Shown: in pieces, positions 36,974 through 46,119 of the stretch
Layout: each line of letters opens with the position of its first letter
Position numbering within the stretch: position 1 is the first letter of the stretch
Source: Acidobacteriota bacterium
GTDB taxonomy: Bacteria; Acidobacteriota; Terriglobia; Acidiferrales; UBA7541
Direction of reading: 5' to 3'
Assembly: GCA_013289835.1 (NCBI GenBank)
Contig: JABCZG010000018.1
Span: 39,582 to 103,581, forward strand
Length of the DNA stretch: 64,000 nt
The notes under the pieces: generated by a model
Database searches by the model: none
Seen by the model: the letters and a program-made list of their open reading frames with translations, nothing else
What the model was told of the DNA's origin: nothing
Translations under genes and position numbers: made by a program

Positions 36974-38089
36974 ATGTCCGCAGAGGAGCCCATCGCGGTG
37001 AAGCGAGCCAGCGGCAAGAACCTGACGATTACGATGAAGGACGTCGCGCAGGGCAGCGGCTTTTCTCCCGCTACGGTTTCGATTGTGCTGAACAATGCGC
37101 CGCTGGCGCGCTACATTGCACCGGCTACGAAGAAACGCATAGAGGAAGTGGCGAAGAAGCTCGGGTACCGGCCGAACGCCATGGCGCGATTTCTGCGGAG
37201 CAAGCGGAGCCGCAGCGTGGGCGTGATGTTCTTCGATATTACCGACCCGTTTTGCACTCCGGTATTGCGCGGGATCGAGAACGCGCTCTACCAGTTGTCC
37301 TACATTCCATTTTTTTGCGACGCGCACAATCAGAGGAACCGGTTCGAACGATATCTTGAGATGCTGCTTGAGCATCACGTGGAAGCGCTGATTGTGGTGG
37401 CCAACTGGCTGTTTGTGGACATTCATCTGCTTGCGGATTTGAGTAAGCGGAACATTCCAGCAGCCACGATTGGATGGGAGCTGCCTGGAGACACGGTCAG
37501 TTCCGTGATGGTGGATAACGAAGCCGGCGGGCGTCTGGCGCTGGAGCATCTGTATCAGCTCGGGCATCGCAAGATCGCGTTCATTCGTGGGCCGAAGATG
37601 CTGATTGATAGCGCGCCGCGGTGGCGCGGCATTCAGAAATTCGCGCATTCGGCGGGTCTGGAGATTGAGCCGTCGCTGGTGCTGCAACTACCGGACTCGT
37701 TCGATCCGAATTCGGGATTCGAAGGCGGCTACCGGTTCGCAGAAGAATTGCTTCAAAAGAAAAAACGGTTCACGGCACTGATAGCGTTCGACGATTTGAC
37801 GGCGATCGGCGCCATCCGCGCGCTAACCAGGGCCGGCGTAAAAGTGCCGGAGCAATGTTCAGTGGTGGGCTTCGATGACGTGGCGCTGTCGGCGATGGCG
37901 GCGCCGGCTTTGACGACGGTGCGGCAACCTCTCGAGGCCATGGGCAGCCTTGCGGTAAATACCGTAATGGAAGGCGTGAACGCGGGACACGAAAAGCGCG
38001 ATTGGAATATTTCGCGGCACAAGATGAACCCGGAGCTGGTGATTCGCGATTCCACGCGAGCGGCGGCGTTGACCGGTTCGGACGATTGA
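36974..38089 (+). CDS. LacI-family transcriptional regulator
   Basis: A 371-residue regulator. The DNA-binding HTH is at about 18-65 (TMKDVAQGSGFSPATVSIVLNN, LGYRPNAMARFLRS) and includes the hinge helix. The rest is a periplasmic-binding-protein-like effector domain (VGVMFFDITDPFCTPVLRGI, ALIAFDDLTAIGAIRALTRA, VVGFDDVALSAMAAPALTTV). Three consecutive ATG codons lie at 36968-36976; the last one has AGAAGG at the best distance. It probably controls the preceding permease or itself. It is followed by a bidirectional terminator. Confidence 0.93.
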   Translation: MSAEEPIAVKRASGKNLTITMKDVAQGSGFSPATVSIVLNNAPLARYIAPATKKRIEEVAKKLGYRPNAMARFLRSKRSRSVGVMFFDITDPFCTPVLRGIENALYQLSYIPFFCDAHNQRNRFERYLEMLLEHHVEALIVVANWLFVDIHLLADLSKRNIPAATIGWELPGDTVSSVMVDNEAGGRLALEHLYQLGHRKIAFIRGPKMLIDSAPRWRGIQKFAHSAGLEIEPSLVLQLPDSFDPNSGFEGGYRFAEELLQKKKRFTALIAFDDLTAIGAIRALTRAGVKVPEQCSVVGFDDVALSAMAAPALTTVRQPLEAMGSLAVNTVMEGVNAGHEKRDWNISRHKMNPELVIRDSTRAAALTGSDD

Positions 38090-38171
38090 GATTTACTCCA
38101 CGTAGGCCACCGGCTCGGCCACACACTCCTACTGAAGAAAAACACATCGAATCCAAAGAGTGATGGAAAAG

Positions 38172-38220
38172 CAACAGGCGCGGACACTCTAGAGTGGGTG
38201 GCCGCGCCTGTTGGAATTTT
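38172..38220. terminator. Bidirectional terminator between LacI and VWA genes
   Basis: CAACAGGCGCGG (38172-38183) pairs with CCGCGCCTGTTG (38202-38213), with an inner CACTCTAGAGTG palindrome. TTTT follows on the plus strand and CTTTTCC on the minus strand, so it can serve both convergent genes. Confidence 0.8.
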
Positions 38221-38240
38221 GCGCGAGTTGAGTCTTGTTT

Positions 38241-39158
38241 TTATTGCGCTGGTGGCAGAAATGTATCGGAAGGCGCCAAGAATTCCACGTTGGCAAGTTC
38301 GGTCGTTACGTGAATGCGCTCGAATTTGCCCTTCTTGCCACCGTTACCGCTGAACGTCAAGAGATACTGGTTGGCGAGATGCATGGAAAGCTCGTCAAAA
38401 TACGGTTTGAGCGAGACCGGCAAGCCGAAGCCGAGCGCGTAGGATTCGGCGCCCGTTTCGTCAGCGACCTGGCTGAGATCAGATTGTGCCCGGCTCGTCC
38501 GGAAGAATCCGCGGCCAGCGTGCCCGGCATCCGGATAGTAGATCGACCAGATGTTGATGTTCTCCTTTTGTGCGCGCTGAACCACCGAGTCGAGATCGGG
38601 GCTGGACGGAAAATTCCCGTGGAAGTAATCGATGCCCGAAGAGAACAACAAGATGGACCGGCGATCCCCGGTCGAGGGCCAGCGTTTCATGAGGTCCAAC
38701 AGAGTTAAATACGGACTCGAAAAGGCCCCGCCGCCGATGGGAAGGCGCAAAGCCTTATCAAGCAACTCATGATTGTTCGTAAAATCCTGCGCGACCATGG
38801 CCGTGCCATTGCGCGCGTAGGACACGGAAATCAAGGTGGTGTCCGGCTGGGCGGCGAAAAAGGCCTTCAGATCGCCCCACTGGCTGGCGACGTTGGAGTT
38901 GAGCGAATCGTCAATCACAACGGCGAGATATAGCTTCTCACCCCGCTTCCAATCGGCGATTTGCGTGCGCTCTTTGTTTACAAAGAACTGCACATCGTCC
39001 TTGGCAATCGGCGGCGGGTTGGTGTCCTTCTTGCCGACGGCAGTCACGGTCATAGTGACCGGGCCGGCGGCTACGGCACTTGTTACTGCAAGCGCGGAGA
39101 TCAGAGCGAAAGCTCCGATCATCAGCGCGGTACCTCTCCAACTCATTTTCTTCATCAT
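38241..39158 (-). CDS. Exported protein with VWA-like domain
   Basis: A 305-residue exported protein: signal peptide (TALMIGAFALISALAVTSAVAAG) and a von Willebrand A-type alpha/beta domain (about 75-270). The MIDAS start VVIDDSLNSN has the form D-x-S-x-N; the later strand SILLFSSGIDYF and the final YLLTFSGNG are typical of the acidobacterial VWFA-related family. A role in surface protein interaction or adhesion is inferred. ATG at 39158 has AAGGAG 7 bases upstream. It is convergent with the LacI gene and shares its terminator. Confidence 0.8.
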   Translation of the reverse strand: MMKKMSWRGTALMIGAFALISALAVTSAVAAGPVTMTVTAVGKKDTNPPPIAKDDVQFFVNKERTQIADWKRGEKLYLAVVIDDSLNSNVASQWGDLKAFFAAQPDTTLISVSYARNGTAMVAQDFTNNHELLDKALRLPIGGGAFSSPYLTLLDLMKRWPSTGDRRSILLFSSGIDYFHGNFPSSPDLDSVVQRAQKENINIWSIYYPDAGHAGRGFFRTSRAQSDLSQVADETGAESYALGFGLPVSLKPYFDELSMHLANQYLLTFSGNGGKKGKFERIHVTTELANVEFLAPSDTFLPPAQ

Positions 39159-39333
39159 CAAAATACTCCTTCTAACTATCTCCATTTGGTCCCTCAAAGG
39201 TTAGATGCGTGACGAGCAAATTGTGTGTATGTGACGATCCAGATTCTCAGGCGACCCTCATGGCAAGTCGCGTTGACTCGAGATCGTCGCGTGATGGCCT
39301 TTTGATTGAAACGATAGGAGGCCAAAGCGTAGT

Positions 39334-40869
39334 ATGCTGCGGCGCGAACACAAAAGGCCGGGTTCTGTGAAAAACTACGTTGGAGCGATCGATCAAGGAA
39401 CCACCAGCACGCGGTTTATGGTGTTTGACCAGGCCGCGCGGGTAGTTGCCGTCGCGCAAAAAGAGCATGAACAGATTTTCTCCCGGCCGGGATGGGTCGA
39501 GCATGACGCGCTGGAAATTCTTCGGCGCACGGAAGAGGTGATTGCCGAGGCGCTGGAACAGCGTGGCTTGCGCGCGTCCGATCTTGCGGCGATTGGCATC
39601 ACCAATCAACGGGAAACCACGGTTCTCTGGGAGCGCAAGACCGGGAAGCCAGTGGCGAACGCGGTGGTGTGGCAAGACACGCGCGTGGCGGAAGATGTGG
39701 CGCGGTTCGCCAGCGATGGCGGCCAGGATCGTTTCCGGGCTCGGACCGGATTGCCGCTGAGCACGTACTTCAGCAGCCTCAAGTTGCGCTGGCTTCTTCA
39801 AAATGTTCCCGAGGCCAGAGAGAGAGCTGCGGCGGGCGAGTTGCTGTTCGGAAATATTGATACGTTTCTCCTCTGGAACTTGACTGGCGGAGCACAAGGC
39901 GGCGTGCACGTAACGGATGTGACCAACGCCAGCCGGACCCAGCTCCTGAATCTACAAACACTGAATTGGGACGAAAAGTTGCTCGCGGCCTTTGAAATTC
40001 CTCGCGCGGTGCTTCCCGACGTGCGATCAAGCAGCGAAGTATACGGTGAAGCCTCGCTTGGCGCGATCAAAGGCGTCCCGATTACGGGGATTCTCGGGGA
40101 TCAGCAGGCGGCGCTGGTGGGCCAGGCATGCTTCCGGCCTGGCGAAGTGAAAAATACGTATGGCACGGGCTGTTTCTTGCTGATGAACACTGGCGAGCGG
40201 ATGGTGCCCTCCGACTGCGGCCTGCTGACGACGGTGGCTTACAAATTTGGGAGTGCGACCGCGCACTACGCTCTCGAAGGTGGAGTTGCGATTGCGGGAG
40301 CGCTGGTGCAATGGCTGCGCGACAATCTTGGAATGATCGCGAAGAGTTCGGATGTAGAAGTGTTGGCGCGGACGGTGAACGACAATGGCGGAGTCTACTT
40401 CGTGCCGGCATTTTCCGGGCTGTACGCACCCTATTGGAAAGAAAATGCGCGCGGCGTCATCGCGGGACTGACGCGCTACGCGAACAAGGGACACCTGGCG
40501 CGAGCGGCGCTGGAAGCGACGGCGTTTCAGACGCGCGAAGTGGTCGAGGCCATGGAGAAGGATTCCAAGATCGAGCTGACGAGTCTTCGCGTGGATGGCG
40601 GCATGGTGGTGGATGAATTGTTGATGCAGTTCCAGGCGGATCTCTTGAATCGAGAAGTGGTTCGCCCCGTGATTCAGGAAACGACGGCGCTCGGCGCAGC
40701 GTACGCAGCAGGCCTGGCGGTGAAGTTCTTTTCCGGGCTGGAAGAATTGCGCGCCAACTGGGCGGTGGATCGGACATGGAAGCCAAGTCTCGGGGAGATG
40801 GAACGCGAGCGGCTTTACAAGAATTGGAAGAAAGCGGTCACGCGTTCGTTCGATTGGATTGAATCCTGA
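39334..40869 (+). CDS. glpK: Glycerol kinase
   Basis: GlpK phosphorylates glycerol to glycerol-3-phosphate using ATP. The FGGY-kinase signatures are [15 protein letters not shown] near the N-terminus, [26 protein letters not shown] and the C-terminal [12 protein letters not shown]. The length of 511 is normal. ATG at 39334 has GGAGG 11 bases upstream; a GTG at 39367 ([11 protein letters not shown]) would also give a standard N-terminus. It is followed by the glycerol facilitator after 15 bases, so uptake and trapping are co-transcribed. Confidence 0.95.
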   Translation: MLRREHKRPGSVKNYVGAIDQGTTSTRFMVFDQAARVVAVAQKEHEQIFSRPGWVEHDALEILRRTEEVIAEALEQRGLRASDLAAIGITNQRETTVLWERKTGKPVANAVVWQDTRVAEDVARFASDGGQDRFRARTGLPLSTYFSSLKLRWLLQNVPEARERAAAGELLFGNIDTFLLWNLTGGAQGGVHVTDVTNASRTQLLNLQTLNWDEKLLAAFEIPRAVLPDVRSSSEVYGEASLGAIKGVPITGILGDQQAALVGQACFRPGEVKNTYGTGCFLLMNTGERMVPSDCGLLTTVAYKFGSATAHYALEGGVAIAGALVQWLRDNLGMIAKSSDVEVLARTVNDNGGVYFVPAFSGLYAPYWKENARGVIAGLTRYANKGHLARAALEATAFQTREVVEAMEKDSKIELTSLRVDGGMVVDELLMQFQADLLNREVVRPVIQETTALGAAYAAGLAVKFFSGLEELRANWAVDRTWKPSLGEMERERLYKNWKKAVTRSFDWIES

Positions 40870-40884
40870 CGGAGGGTTTTTCTG

Positions 40885-41616
40885 ATGACATCACCGCTGC
40901 TCGGCGAATTCCTGGGGACCACGATTCTCGTGCTGCTCGGCGACGGCGTGGTCGCGGGGGTGCTGTTGAAGCGCTCCAAAGCCGAGGGTAGCGGCTGGAT
41001 GGTGATTACGGCTGGGTGGGCGTTTGGAGTTATGGCGGGCGCGTTCACCGCCATTGCGTGCGGGAGCAATGATGCGCACCTGAATCCCGCGGTGACGCTG
41101 GGCTTCGCGGTACGAGATGCGAGTTTTGCAAAATTCGCGCCGTATCTTGCCGTACAGATGCTCGGAGGAATTGCCGGGGCCACGCTCGTATGGCTGACAT
41201 ATCTTCTGCACTGGAAGGAGACACCGGACGTCTCCGCGAAACTGGCATGCTTCTGCAATGCGCCCGCGATCCGGAGTGTTCTTCCGAATTTGCTCACGGA
41301 AATTATTGCCAGCTTTGCGCTCGTGTTTGTCGCCGGGGCCATTTTTTCAAAGAACGTCTCAACGACGGGCCCGGCTGCTGGCCTAGGGCCTTACGTCGTG
41401 GGTAGTCTCGTTTGGGGAGTTGGTCTTTCGCTTGGCGGGCCCACGGGATATGCGATCAATCCCGCGCGAGACCTCGGGCCGCGCATTGCGCATGCGATTC
41501 TTCCCATCGCAGGAAAGGGCGGCTCCGATTGGGGGTACGCGCCCATTCCGGTGATCGGTCCGCTTCTCGGTGGCGTGCTGGCGGGCCTTCTTCTACGACT
41601 GCTGGCCATTTCCTGA
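40885..41616 (+). CDS. glpF: Glycerol uptake facilitator (aquaglyceroporin)
   Basis: A 243-residue MIP-family channel with six membrane helices. Two NPA boxes are seen: HLNPAVTLG and AINPARDLGPR. The aspartate after the second box (NPARD) is the mark of glycerol-conducting members. It sits 15 bases after glpK. AAGGCC-type context and GGAGGG precede the ATG. It permits facilitated diffusion of glycerol across the inner membrane. Confidence 0.95.
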   Translation: MTSPLLGEFLGTTILVLLGDGVVAGVLLKRSKAEGSGWMVITAGWAFGVMAGAFTAIACGSNDAHLNPAVTLGFAVRDASFAKFAPYLAVQMLGGIAGATLVWLTYLLHWKETPDVSAKLACFCNAPAIRSVLPNLLTEIIASFALVFVAGAIFSKNVSTTGPAAGLGPYVVGSLVWGVGLSLGGPTGYAINPARDLGPRIAHAILPIAGKGGSDWGYAPIPVIGPLLGGVLAGLLLRLLAIS

Positions 41617-41706
41617 TTGCGCCGCGAATTAGCGAGTAACCAATTCCACATTTGGGGCTCGGCGTCGCCGCGCAGAGAGAGTTTCTGTGCGCTACTCTTC
41701 GAAGAG

Positions 41707-43935
41707 ATGAGTTTAATCGCTACAACTCCGCCGCCACAGGATGCTCCCGCGCCTTTTTCGGCGCGGAACCCCTGGATTTACAAGCCGTGGATTGATTTAA
41801 CGGTTGGTTGTGGAGCCTGGTCTGCACCACTTCTTCTGCTGGCGTTCTACGCCACCAGCACGTACTCCCGCGCCTGGACCGTGGCGTTTTATTTTCTGGC
41901 GCTGCTGTTTAACTATCCGCACTTCATGGCCACGGTCTACCGCGCGTATCACACGCACACGGAGTTTGAGAAATATCGCATTTTTACGGTGCATATCGCA
42001 CTGTTGCTGGCGTTAGCCGGAGTGATTGCTCACGCATGGTTTCCACTGCTCCCGTGGATTTTCACGCTTTATATTTGCTGGAGCCCGTGGCACTACACGG
42101 GGCAAAACTTTGGGCTGTTGATGATGTTCGCACGGCGCTCCGGTTTGGCCCCGAGTTCGACGGAGCGGAATGCGATTCATCTGTCCTTCATTGCTTCCTT
42201 TCTTCTCTTGATGTTGAGTTTTCACACGGGGCCCTCGGGGGATCCGCTGATTCTTTCCCTGGGGCTTCCCGCAAAGTTCACGCTGCCGGCACGAGCAGTG
42301 CTGGCGCTGTTCTTCGTCTGCGCCACGGGCTGGGCGCTGACTTCCCTGGCCCGGCGAAGCAGTCTGCGCGCGATTCTCGCCCCGCTGACGCTGGCGGCGA
42401 CGCAGTTTCTGTGGTTCCTGCTGCCAGCGATGATCGAGCTGTTCAGCGGGCATGAGGTGCCGCAGACGCGCTACAGCAGCGGAATTCTCGCGGTGCTGCA
42501 TTCGACGCAATATCTGTGGATCACCAGCTACTACCAGGAACGTGAGGCCCGGGCTGCGGGCGATACACATTTCAAATTCTGGCGCTATCTGGTCACGCTT
42601 ATCGCGGGTGGCATCGCCCTTTTCATTCCCGGGCCGTGGATTGTCAGCCGGGCGTTTCATGTGGATTTCGCCGCCAGTTTTTTGACGTTCACGGCGCTCG
42701 TCAACATCCACCATTTCATCCTCGACGGCGCGCTTTGGAAATTGCGCGATTCACGCGTGGCGGCGCTTCTGCTAAACACCGGCGAGAAGGCGCAAGATGC
42801 AAATTCGAACGCGCGGAGCGTATTCAAGGCCGCGACGCGATGGCTGGCCGGTCCAGCAGCTTCCGCACGGGCCATTCGAATCATGAGCGTGATGTTGCTC
42901 TTTGCATGGGCAGCGGTCGACCAACTGCATTTTTTCTGGTCGAGCGAAGCGTCGAGCTTGCCGGCGCTGGAGCGCGCGGCAAGGCTCAATCCTGATGATA
43001 GTTCCGTGCAAGTGCGACTGGCGCGGGCGGAACTGCTTGCCGGGAACCGCGTCGCGTCGCTTCTCGCGTTGCAACATGCGTCGGAAATCAGCCCGGGCAA
43101 CTTCGTGCAGCAGGAGGAGTACGCGCGCGGCTTGATCGAGGCGGGACGCACCGCGGATGCCTACGGGCAATATCGGAACATTCTCGGGCGTTGGCCGCGC
43201 AATGTCGATGCGCTGGTGAACTCCGGGTTGCTGGCTCAGCGGCTCGGCCACGGCGATGAAGCGGTTGATGATTGGGAGCGCGCTTTGGACATCGATGCGA
43301 TGCAATCGAACGCGCAGCTCTATCTGGCGCAGGCGCTGGAACAACGCGGCGAGGCGCAGGCCGCCGCCCGGCATTACCGCGCGTACCTGCAGATTGTGGC
43401 TGCGCATCGGACGGAACACGGCGGCGAGGGGAGCACGGTGATCGCCGCACTGATCAAGGTTGCCGACGCAGACGCCGCGGCCAAACAGGCGAATGAAGCC
43501 ACACAGGGCTATCGCGCGGCCATCGCGTTTGCGGAAAAGACGAATGAGAAGACACTGGGGAGTCTTGCTCTCGTCCACCTGGCCGACTTGCAGGAAAAGC
43601 AGGGAGACATTGCTGGGGCGGCGCAATCGTTTCAGCGCGCTTTAACGCTGGACGCGTCGCTGGATGACCCGCGCAATGCTGCGAGCGATTGGCTAAACTA
43701 CGGCGAATTCCTGCGCCGCGAGCATCAGCCGGAACGATTTGTGTTTGCGTGCATGGTTCGTGCGGAAGAGCTGATGAAAACCACTCCGGGCGACGAACTT
43801 TCCGTAATTGTAAATGCAAGAGCGGAGAGCGAGGCGCGCCTCGGACGCGATGCGGCCACTGTCCGCCGGCAGAGCGAAGCAATCGCCAAAGAAGCTCTTT
43901 CTCTTCCCGGTTCTGCGTTTTCTTCTGCGCCCTAG
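41707..43935 (+). CDS. Polytopic membrane protein with C-terminal TPR domain
   Basis: A 742-residue protein. The first 400 residues contain about ten hydrophobic helices with histidine-rich loops (LFNYPHFMATVYRAYHTH, ICWSPWHYTGQNFGLLMM, LHSTQYLWITSYY, LVNIHHFILDGALWKL). The histidine pattern is reminiscent of membrane-bound desaturase/hydroxylase-like metal centres, but no known family was assigned. From about 425 on there are six or seven TPR units (PDDSSVQVRLARAELLAGNR, VDALVNSGLLAQRLGHGDEA, KTLGSLALVHLADLQEKQGD). ATG at 41707 is preferred since the upstream 30 residues are not membrane-like. Function is unknown. Confidence 0.8.
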   Translation: MSLIATTPPPQDAPAPFSARNPWIYKPWIDLTVGCGAWSAPLLLLAFYATSTYSRAWTVAFYFLALLFNYPHFMATVYRAYHTHTEFEKYRIFTVHIALLLALAGVIAHAWFPLLPWIFTLYICWSPWHYTGQNFGLLMMFARRSGLAPSSTERNAIHLSFIASFLLLMLSFHTGPSGDPLILSLGLPAKFTLPARAVLALFFVCATGWALTSLARRSSLRAILAPLTLAATQFLWFLLPAMIELFSGHEVPQTRYSSGILAVLHSTQYLWITSYYQEREARAAGDTHFKFWRYLVTLIAGGIALFIPGPWIVSRAFHVDFAASFLTFTALVNIHHFILDGALWKLRDSRVAALLLNTGEKAQDANSNARSVFKAATRWLAGPAASARAIRIMSVMLLFAWAAVDQLHFFWSSEASSLPALERAARLNPDDSSVQVRLARAELLAGNRVASLLALQHASEISPGNFVQQEEYARGLIEAGRTADAYGQYRNILGRWPRNVDALVNSGLLAQRLGHGDEAVDDWERALDIDAMQSNAQLYLAQALEQRGEAQAAARHYRAYLQIVAAHRTEHGGEGSTVIAALIKVADADAAAKQANEATQGYRAAIAFAEKTNEKTLGSLALVHLADLQEKQGDIAGAAQSFQRALTLDASLDDPRNAASDWLNYGEFLRREHQPERFVFACMVRAEELMKTTPGDELSVIVNARAESEARLGRDAATVRRQSEAIAKEALSLPGSAFSSAP

Positions 43936-44057
43936 TGAAGATGGCTGATTCTCTGTGATGCAGAGGTCGGGCTCCTAAGCAACAATCTGGTCTAGAATGT
44001 AGCGCTTGCGGCGTGTAAGTCACAGCCACGTTCGACCAGTAAGAAGGCGGAAGATTC

Positions 44058-44987
44058 ATGAGTGTGATGCGGTCGCTGTTGCTTGCGGCATCCCAGAACC
44101 GGTGGCTTCGCGACCATGCGACTCACTACCGCTTTGTGAAGAGCACGGTTTCGCGATTCATGCCCGGGGAGACGCTGGAAGAGGCGCTGGCTGCGGCGCA
44201 ACATTTGCGCACCAAACAAATTGGGGCGGTCTTCACCCACTTGGGCGAAAACATCAAGGATCGGGAAGAGGCGCGGCAGGTTACGGAGCACTATCTTGAG
44301 GCTTTGGAGCGCATCCGCCAATCGGGTTTGCATGCGGAAATTTCCGTCAAGCTGACGCAACTCGGGCTGGACCTTTCCGCGGATGTTTGTTTCGAGAATT
44401 TGCGAGCAATTATCCGGCGCGCGCAGGAAGATTCCATCGTTTGGGTGGACATGGAAGCGAGCAATTATGTGGAAGCGACGCTCGAGCTCTACCGCCGCGC
44501 GTTGCAGGAATATCCGAACGTTGGCATTTGCCTCCAGGCGTATCTCTATCGAACCAAGGATGATCTTGCAAAGCTGCTGCCCTTGCGGCCATCGATCCGG
44601 CTGGTCAAAGGCGCGTACAACGAACCGCGAGAGATTGCGTTTCCGCTGAAGAAGGATGTGGACGAAAACTATTTCGAGCTGGCCAAGCTGATGCTGCGGG
44701 CGAAAAAAGAGAGTCGTTGCGTGCGCGCGGCGTTTGGAACTCATGATGTGGCGCTGATTCGACGGCTGTCCGACTTTGCAGGGGAGGAAACACTTGCTAA
44801 GGCGGACCTCGAAGTGCAAATGCTCTACGGCATTCAGCGCGCGGAGCAAGAGCGCCTGGCCAACGAGGGCTGCACGTCGATCGTTCTGGTCGCGTATGGC
44901 AGTTACTGGTATCCGTGGTTTGTGCGGAGGCTTGCGGAGCGTCCGGCTAATTTGTGGTTCATGGTGCGCAACGTGTTCGCTGGGTGA
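44058..44987 (+). CDS. Proline dehydrogenase
   Basis: A 309-residue FAD enzyme that oxidises proline to pyrroline-5-carboxylate and passes electrons to the respiratory chain. The TIM-barrel signatures are AEISVKLTQLGLD, WVDMEASNYVE, VGICLQAYLYRTKDDLAKLL, RLVKGAYNEPREIAFPLKKD, and RCVRAAFGTHDVALI; the C-terminal EVQMLYGIQRAEQERLANEG completes the family pattern. It is a stand-alone (monofunctional) form of normal length. No pyrroline-5-carboxylate dehydrogenase is adjacent, although the ALDH16-like gene lies 3 kb away. Confidence 0.93.
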   Translation: MSVMRSLLLAASQNRWLRDHATHYRFVKSTVSRFMPGETLEEALAAAQHLRTKQIGAVFTHLGENIKDREEARQVTEHYLEALERIRQSGLHAEISVKLTQLGLDLSADVCFENLRAIIRRAQEDSIVWVDMEASNYVEATLELYRRALQEYPNVGICLQAYLYRTKDDLAKLLPLRPSIRLVKGAYNEPREIAFPLKKDVDENYFELAKLMLRAKKESRCVRAAFGTHDVALIRRLSDFAGEETLAKADLEVQMLYGIQRAEQERLANEGCTSIVLVAYGSYWYPWFVRRLAERPANLWFMVRNVFAG

Positions 44988-44999
44988 GCGGATTTACCC

Positions 45000-45983
45000 T
45001 CAGCTTGCGGTATTAGCCTTCGCCACCAGTAGAATCGCGAGGATATAAAACAAGAACATAAGAGCAAGAAATGCCTTCGCCTGACGATTAGCTCCTTGAA
45101 ATTCCTTCCAGGCCAGAACGCCCCACAAGGCCGCAACCATGGGCGCCGACTGGCCGATGGCATAGGAAATCGCCACGCCAGTAAAGTTCGCGGCCACGAG
45201 ATTGAAGACCGTTCCGGTGCCCCAGATGGCGCCGCCCAGCAGGCCGAGCAGATGGCCCGAGGCCGGGCCACGAAAAAATTCGCCGAAATTCACGGGCTCG
45301 CCCACGAGCGGTTTCTTCATGAAGTAGATGTTCCAGACGAAACAAGAGAGGAGCGCACCAAGCGTCAAGAAAACGGCGATGCTATACGGGCCAAGCGAGT
45401 TTCCCTGGGTCATGGCGTGCGTCACGAACGGCGCCCACAGACCCATCAGAATTCCGGAGACGATGCAGACGATGATGCTTTTCTTCGAGACGGCGCTGGC
45501 GCCTTTCTTGAGGCTGCCGTAGGCCTTGCCATCGAGAATGACGGCGATCAAAGCGCAGGCCACGCCCGCAGCGAGCAATCCGGCGCTGCCCTTCGGCTGC
45601 AGCGCGTAACTCAAAACGACGCCGACCACAAGAGCGATGCCGATGGAAACCGGAAAGGCGATCGCCAGGCCGGCCATGTCAATCGCCGCGACGAGCAGAA
45701 GATTCGCGAGATTGAAGATCGCGCCGCCGATCAGCGTGTAAATGAAATTCGAACGATCCGCGGAGTGAACGTTGTTCAGAAAACTGGAAGCATCATTGGA
45801 GGTGCTGCCGATGGTGAATGCCAGCACCAGCGAGATGAGAAAAATTCCGACGGCGTAATCCCAGTAAAATAACTCGAAGCGGTAGTTCTTCACGCCTTTG
45901 TACGTGTTGGCCCAGGAGCCCCAACAGATGGCGCTGGTGATCATCATGACGAGCGCAATGCCAAAGGCGTGAGGAACAAACAT
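45000..45983 (-). CDS. GRP/DMT-superfamily sugar transporter
   Basis: A 327-residue membrane protein with ten predicted helices, of the glucose/ribose porter type within the drug/metabolite transporter superfamily. Typical segments are ICWGSWANTYKG near the N-terminus, AIDMAGLAIAFPVSIGIALV, and GAIWGTGTVFNLVAANFTGV. The start is ATG at 45983 with AGGAG 10 bases upstream; the longer reading to 46247 is not coding-like. It is divergent from the ribokinase gene and has its own promoter. Context suggests uptake of ribose or deoxyribose. Confidence 0.85.
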   Translation of the reverse strand: MFVPHAFGIALVMMITSAICWGSWANTYKGVKNYRFELFYWDYAVGIFLISLVLAFTIGSTSNDASSFLNNVHSADRSNFIYTLIGGAIFNLANLLLVAAIDMAGLAIAFPVSIGIALVVGVVLSYALQPKGSAGLLAAGVACALIAVILDGKAYGSLKKGASAVSKKSIIVCIVSGILMGLWAPFVTHAMTQGNSLGPYSIAVFLTLGALLSCFVWNIYFMKKPLVGEPVNFGEFFRGPASGHLLGLLGGAIWGTGTVFNLVAANFTGVAISYAIGQSAPMVAALWGVLAWKEFQGANRQAKAFLALMFLFYILAILLVAKANTAS

Positions 45984-46013
45984 GAATTTGCGGCTCCTGA
46001 GCGGCTGCCGCTG

Positions 46014-46042
46014 CTTATATTTGGTGCGACCGGGGCTGTCAA
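46014..46042 (-). promoter_or_regulatory. Sigma-70-type promoter of the sugar transporter
   Basis: On the minus strand TTGACA (46042-46037) and TATAAG (46019-46014) are separated by exactly 17 bases, one of the best promoter matches in the window. The leader to the ATG is about 25 bases. Confidence 0.7.
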
Positions 46043-46059
46043 GGAGAAACGGATAGATT

Positions 46060-46090
46060 TTGCGGTTTGCGAGCGTAGTTTCTATATAAT
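46060..46090 (+). promoter_or_regulatory. Promoter candidate of the sugar kinase operon
   Basis: TATAAT (46085-46090) overlaps a TATATA (46083-46088), and a TTGCGG (46060-46065) stands 17-19 bases upstream. It lies 30 bases before the ribokinase start, divergent from the transporter promoter. Confidence 0.45.
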
Positions 46091-46119
46091 TCGCGGGCAG
46101 AAGAAGCGGGGGAAGAGTG

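Noticed and set aside
36455..37687. Minus-strand open frame of 410 codons
   Set aside because: It is antisense to the permease and LacI genes, both of which have clear family motifs; the antisense product is H/R/Q-rich with no fold.
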